Under the pieces are notes generated by a model. It ran no database searches, was not told the origin of the DNA, and saw nothing but the letters and a program-made list of their open reading frames with translations. Source: Halorubrum sodomense (GTDB taxonomy: Archaea; Halobacteriota; Halobacteria; Halobacteriales; Haloferacaceae). From it: a stretch of 64,000 nt of DNA. The stretch spans positions 186,001 through 250,000 of the forward strand of contig NZ_FOYN01000003.1 in NCBI RefSeq assembly GCF_900111935.1, written 5' to 3'. Numbering within the stretch: position 1 is the first letter of the stretch; each line of letters begins with the position of its first letter. Below are positions 60,739 through 64,000 of this stretch, in pieces. Made by a program: the position numbers and the translations under genes.

Positions 60739-61047
60739 ATGGGACTAAATGGACCGGTTAGAGCAGTTCCGTTGTATATGATTCTGAGTAAAATATCATA
60801 CGTGGCTTCCGAAATAGCAGAGAATTATGATCGGAGCATGTGGTGGAGAAATCGGTTCACTGCGCGGGTTATTGCTCCGATACATCAGAAATTCATTTCG
60901 GATTCTAACCGAGATCGAGGTATGGACAGGGAATGTGATAACCCCATTATCCCCAACGAGATGTCACGGACCATAGCAGTACCGAAATGTAGCATGAGGC
61001 GACAAAAAAAGTGGAAAACTCGCTGCTTGGGATATCGAGACGAATGA
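60739..61047 (+). pseudogene. Decayed N-terminal fragment of a sulfatase-like gene
   Basis: The frame starts MGLNGPVRAVPLYMILSKIS and continues IAENYDRSMWWRNRFTARVIAP, resembling the N-terminus of haloarchaeal sulfatase-like proteins. At MDRECDNPIIPNEMSR it corresponds to the REWDVLVVLDACR motif of the gene at 58664-59575, with the metal Asp and nucleophile replaced. The remainder is not conserved and the frame stops at 102 codons. It is probably a remnant of a second sulfatase gene. Confidence 0.4.
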
Positions 61048-61073
61048 CGAAGATTTGTCTACCGCGGGACTAT

Positions 61074-62504
61074 TTAGGATAGTCGAGGCGGAAGATTCGA
61101 CTGTATAACCCGTTGGAAATTTGTTGATATTGTGAACAGAGTGAGGAAGTATATCCCGGCTCCCACTGATATAATAAATAGAACTACTAGAATATTTTGC
61201 ACGCTAATAGTCGATGACTCGATTAGGTGTCGGAGCAAATACACGCAGATTCCCATAACACCGGCTGCGAAAATTTGTTCTCCGATTGCTTTCCATGGGG
61301 TGATGAAACTGAGTTGATTCTGAAGTGTTCGATACGCCAACACCACTCCAAGAGCGGTTGATATGACACTGGCAATTGCCGCACCGACCCATCCAATCCA
61401 GATGATAAGAATAAGATTACCCATTGTATTAGTGAGAATAAACACGAGATTGACCCGGAACGAGAGGTCAGGGCGGTCGATGGCACTCAGTCCACTAAGA
61501 AGTTGACGTTGATAGCCGTGGAGGAGACAGGCGAGGACTAAGAAGCCGAAAACAGAAACGCCTTGTACAAATTCTTGCCCGTAAACTTGTAAGATTCTGT
61601 CACCGAGGACAATGGCACCGACGAAACCTGGAATAATGAGTAGTCCACCAAACGAGAGCCCATCGGTAAGGTATGCTGTAACTTGCTGCCGATCTCCCTT
61701 CGCATCTGATCGGCTAATCTCTGGAAATAAGGCTGATCGAACAGCACCACCAAAGATTGTGAGAAATGTTGCTAAACTCCAAACGACTGAATAAATTCCA
61801 ACCAGCGTGGGAGGGGAAAACACCCCGAGGAGTAATATGTCTACATTACGAAAGGATCGAGATTCCAGTGCCCCAAGCCAAGAGTACTTTGCGTAGTCAT
61901 AGAGGCGTTCGAAATGGGAGCGGTTCGGCAGAGTGGGTGAAGTGGAAATATACAATACCCCTACGATACTGGCTAATATCCAACCGGCTGCTTGGCCGAT
62001 AAACATGCCTGACAGTTCGAAACCGACAATTACTAGTCCAATTTGGACAGCAGCCCGGGATCCGGCTTGAAATGGCTCAAGAATACCGGAGATATGAACC
62101 ATTTGGTTACCTTCAAGCAGAGATATGATCAATGAATTCAGGAGCTTAGCACACAAAAGTAGAACGACGAAGACTGTAACTGGGCGTCCAACGTATGATT
62201 CTACGAACCCATCAAGGAGAAGCACTGCTACTGAAATCACCACAGCAAACAGGATTATTGTAATCGTTCCCGCGGTGGCGTATTCTGAGATATCTTCACC
62301 TTCGCTAATCCGTTTTCTGACCGCGCTAGAGACGCCGAGATCGCCAGTGAGTTTGAGCCAGGAAACAAGAGCAATTGTAGTTGCAAAGTACCCGATGACC
62401 TCTGCCCCAAGTTCACGTGCAAAATACAACGTCGCGATGAACCCGAGTGCTGAACTCAGCAACTTCGATACGAAAACAATAATAGAGGTTTGTCCGATTC
62501 TCAT
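61074..62504 (-). CDS. Wzx-like oligosaccharide flippase (MATE/MVF superfamily)
   Basis: This 476-residue protein has about 14 hydrophobic segments in the pattern of the polysaccharide-biosynthesis flippase family. TLYFARELGAEVIGYFATTIALVSWLKLTGDLGVSSAVRKRISEGED lies near the start, YDYAKYSWLGALESRSFRNVDILLLGVF in the middle, and GDRILQVYGQEFVQGVSVF and TALGVVLAYRTLQNQLSFITPW later. It would flip the dolichol-linked glycan outward for AglB; AglR of Haloferax volcanii has a comparable role. Confidence 0.88.
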   Translation of the reverse strand: MRIGQTSIIVFVSKLLSSALGFIATLYFARELGAEVIGYFATTIALVSWLKLTGDLGVSSAVRKRISEGEDISEYATAGTITIILFAVVISVAVLLLDGFVESYVGRPVTVFVVLLLCAKLLNSLIISLLEGNQMVHISGILEPFQAGSRAAVQIGLVIVGFELSGMFIGQAAGWILASIVGVLYISTSPTLPNRSHFERLYDYAKYSWLGALESRSFRNVDILLLGVFSPPTLVGIYSVVWSLATFLTIFGGAVRSALFPEISRSDAKGDRQQVTAYLTDGLSFGGLLIIPGFVGAIVLGDRILQVYGQEFVQGVSVFGFLVLACLLHGYQRQLLSGLSAIDRPDLSFRVNLVFILTNTMGNLILIIWIGWVGAAIASVISTALGVVLAYRTLQNQLSFITPWKAIGEQIFAAGVMGICVYLLRHLIESSTISVQNILVVLFIISVGAGIYFLTLFTISTNFQRVIQSNLPPRLS

Positions 62505-62665
62505 ACCTGGGATAGATGTAGTGGGCGTTGTGTGATTATCTGGAATCCGTCAACATATAATTCCACTCACTACGATCGGTGTTTCCGGAAAGGCAACGCT
62601 AGAAAGGCGAAACTACAGATCTACTCATTCTAACACTATCCAACTTATGAGCTTAATGACTTTGA

Positions 62666-63688
62666 CTACTTGATGCTGTGGATTAGCAATTGCTGAACTG
62701 ACTTATCTATATTCTCCTGTGGAACCCAGTTTAATCGATTTGACGCCGTAGAAATATCAACCTCAAACTTTTCGACCATCGTCTCACCACCCCGCGGATT
62801 CTCTACCAACTCTACATCAACGTTGATGCCACGCTCCTTTGACGCCACTTCCCGTACAGAGTCTGCAACCTCCATCACGCTCATATCCTCGTCACTCGCA
62901 ATCTCGTACGTCTCCGTCCCAGTCTCTCCCCGCTCCAACTGCGCCACCAACCGCTCTGCGCTCCGCACGTACGCCCGCGCCACGTCTTTCACGTGGACGA
63001 AGTTGCGCGCCTGCGTTCCGGGCTCGTACACCGTCAGCGTCTCGCCAGCAAGCGCCCGGTTCACGAAGAAGTTGATCACGGTCGGCTTCCCCACCTCCGT
63101 CCCGTCGACGACGTGCTCACCGTAAAGATTCGACTTCAGGAAGAGATGCGCCGGGAACGCGCCGTCCGCGAACGCCTCGATCGACCGCTCGCCGAGCAGC
63201 TTCGTCCGTCCGTACCAGTTGAGCGGATCCCGCGGCTGGTCGGCTGTGATCGGGAACTCCTCTGGATCGCCCAACACAGCCATGCTGAACGGGAACGCGA
63301 GCGCGGCACCCGTCTTCCGACAGAACCACGCCACGTTGTTCGTCCCGGTGACGTTCACCTCGTACGCGAGGTCCGGATTCTCGTCGCAGTCGTCGACGCC
63401 GCTTATCGCCGCGAGGTGACACACCACGTCCGCGCCCGTAAGCGCGTCTTCCAGCCGGTCGCGGTTTCGGATGTCGACGTGCTTGATGTCGACGTCGCCG
63501 ATCGAATCCACCTGCCCGCGGTACTGGTTGTCGATCGCGATGAGCTCCCAGTCGGGATACGCCTCCTGGAACTCCACGACCACGCGACTGCCGATGTAGC
63601 CGGCCGCGCCCGTGACCGCGATCGTCGGCGTCTCAATCGCTTTGCCGTTGCTCTCTTCGTCTATCTCGGTGTCTGTCGTCTCGGTCAT
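62666..63688 (-). CDS. NAD-dependent sugar epimerase/dehydratase (extended SDR)
   Basis: The 340-residue protein has an acidic N-terminal stretch, then TIAVTGAAGYIGSRVVVEF (TGxxGxxG), VDIRNRDRLEDALTGADVVCHLAAISGVDD, FPFSMAVLGD (Ser), NWYGRTKLLGE (YxxxK) and QARNFVHVKDVARAYVRSAE. It would act on a nucleotide sugar (4-epimerase or 4,6-dehydratase type). The last 70 codons (62666 to about 62890) are AT-rich while the rest is GC-rich, marking one edge of the cassette. It overlaps the upstream epimerase gene by ATGA. Confidence 0.88.
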   Translation of the reverse strand: MTETTDTEIDEESNGKAIETPTIAVTGAAGYIGSRVVVEFQEAYPDWELIAIDNQYRGQVDSIGDVDIKHVDIRNRDRLEDALTGADVVCHLAAISGVDDCDENPDLAYEVNVTGTNNVAWFCRKTGAALAFPFSMAVLGDPEEFPITADQPRDPLNWYGRTKLLGERSIEAFADGAFPAHLFLKSNLYGEHVVDGTEVGKPTVINFFVNRALAGETLTVYEPGTQARNFVHVKDVARAYVRSAERLVAQLERGETGTETYEIASDEDMSVMEVADSVREVASKERGINVDVELVENPRGGETMVEKFEVDISTASNRLNWVPQENIDKSVQQLLIHSIK

Positions 63689-64000
63689 GCTTGGGTCGCC
63701 TCCGTGCCGGTCAGTTCGCTCGCGATGTCGCGGATCCCCTCGCGCAGCGTCCACTCCGTCTCGAAGCCCGTCTCGGCCAAGCGGTCGAAGTTCACGTGAT
63801 ACGAGGGGCCGGGCTGTTCGTCCTCCAGGTACGTCACGTCCAGATCCCGATCAAGCTCCTCGCGGACGATCTCCGCGATCTCCGCGATCCGGTAGTTCCC
63901 CTCGTTCGAGCCGACGTTGTACACGCGCCGGGGCCACGCCTCAGGATCCAACGCAGCGTTGAGATACGCCCGCGCCGCGTCGCGCACGTGGATGAACGGC
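63685..64000 (-). CDS. NAD-dependent sugar epimerase, C-terminal part (N-terminus outside window)
   Basis: The frame enters from the right edge as PFIHVRDAARAYLNAAL and continues YNVGSNEGNYRIAEIAEIVREEL, ending PGPSYHVNFDRLAETGFETEWTLREGIRDIA. This is the C-terminal end of an extended SDR sugar epimerase/dehydratase like its downstream partner. About 104 codons are in the window. Its TGA overlaps the partner's ATG, so two related SDR enzymes are translated together, perhaps acting in sequence on one nucleotide sugar. Confidence 0.85.
   Translation of the reverse strand, partial: PFIHVRDAARAYLNAALDPEAWPRRVYNVGSNEGNYRIAEIAEIVREELDRDLDVTYLEDEQPGPSYHVNFDRLAETGFETEWTLREGIRDIASELTGTEATQA

Larger units (their letters stand above)
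53560..62890. other. AT-rich glycan-biosynthesis cassette
   Basis: Base composition drops abruptly inside aglG at about 53560 and recovers inside the epimerase gene at about 62890. The interior has AT-rich third codon positions and AT-rich intergenic DNA, and contains only surface-glycan genes. No tRNA, integrase or IS lies at the two edges, so homologous replacement between conserved flanks is more likely than site-specific insertion. Confidence 0.75.

Noticed and set aside
53560-62890. Provirus or integrative element as the source of the AT-rich block.
   Set aside because: No integrase, capsid, replication or tRNA attachment site is present. The content is entirely glycan biosynthesis and the edges lie within genes.

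Overview
The window is chromosomal DNA of a halophilic archaeon, most like Halorubrum. The evidence is very high G+C, strongly acidic proteins, leaderless genes with TATA boxes about 25-30 nt upstream of the start, and haloarchaeal families (AglB, archaeal S6e, archaeosine TGT, siroheme decarboxylase, PRC-barrel division-type protein). The genus is an inference. CDS coordinates include the stop codon. Names of the DUF type come from memory of the families and were not searched.

Layout. 1-8.3 kb: DUF1684 protein (partial), AI-2E-type permease, TspO, acetyltransferase, methyltransferase, AAA ATPase, type I isopentenyl-diphosphate isomerase and a CAAX-type membrane protease. 8.5-13.6 kb: tRNA-Ser(UGA), Mn-type superoxide dismutase, a dispersed palindrome-rich element, a coupled P-loop ATPase pair, EVE-like protein, pterin dehydratase and BtpA. 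13.6-18.2 kb: PfkB kinase and deaminase, acidic repeat proteins, a CdpA-like membrane protein. 18.3-25.9 kb: PHP protein, two MoeA genes, thioesterase, and a sensor kinase coupled to an M23-like protein. 26-31 kb: lipoate ligase, S6e, and a heme operon (AhbAB, precorrin-2 dehydrogenase, HemA), followed by a second copy of the dispersed element. 31.4-34.8 kb: Nif3-like, TgtA, uS10-like, Nudix. 34.8-36.4 kb: a lone TnpB and a separate IS-end structure. 36.5-46 kb: DUF5787-like protein, lactate oxidation genes (D-lactate dehydrogenase type and LutC/LutB-A) and a PRC-barrel protein. 46.1-48.5 kb: a second TnpB element that truncates a thioredoxin-like gene, a divergent ribbon-helix-helix-like small gene and an orphan DUF433 gene. 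48.5-64 kb: surface glycosylation locus with a DUF368 lipid-carrier transporter, AglB, AglG, then an AT-rich cassette carrying a large glycosyltransferase-like protein, neuC-neuA-neuB, sulfatase-like protein, GT2, Wzx-like flippase and two sugar epimerases.

How the genes work together. NeuC, NeuA and NeuB would make a CMP-nonulosonate (sialic or legionaminic acid type). The glycosyltransferases would add it and other sugars to a dolichol-linked glycan. The flippase would export the glycan, AglB would transfer it to S-layer protein and archaellin, and the DUF368 protein may return the lipid carrier. The AT-rich cassette starts inside the 3' part of aglG and ends inside the 3' part of an epimerase gene, as expected if glycan cassettes are swapped by recombination in flanking conserved genes.

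The most unusual signals are small modular palindromes. Their arm sequences differ between copies but stay perfectly self-complementary. They occur in both dispersed-element copies and, in a looser form, inside an IS-end hairpin next to the first TnpB.
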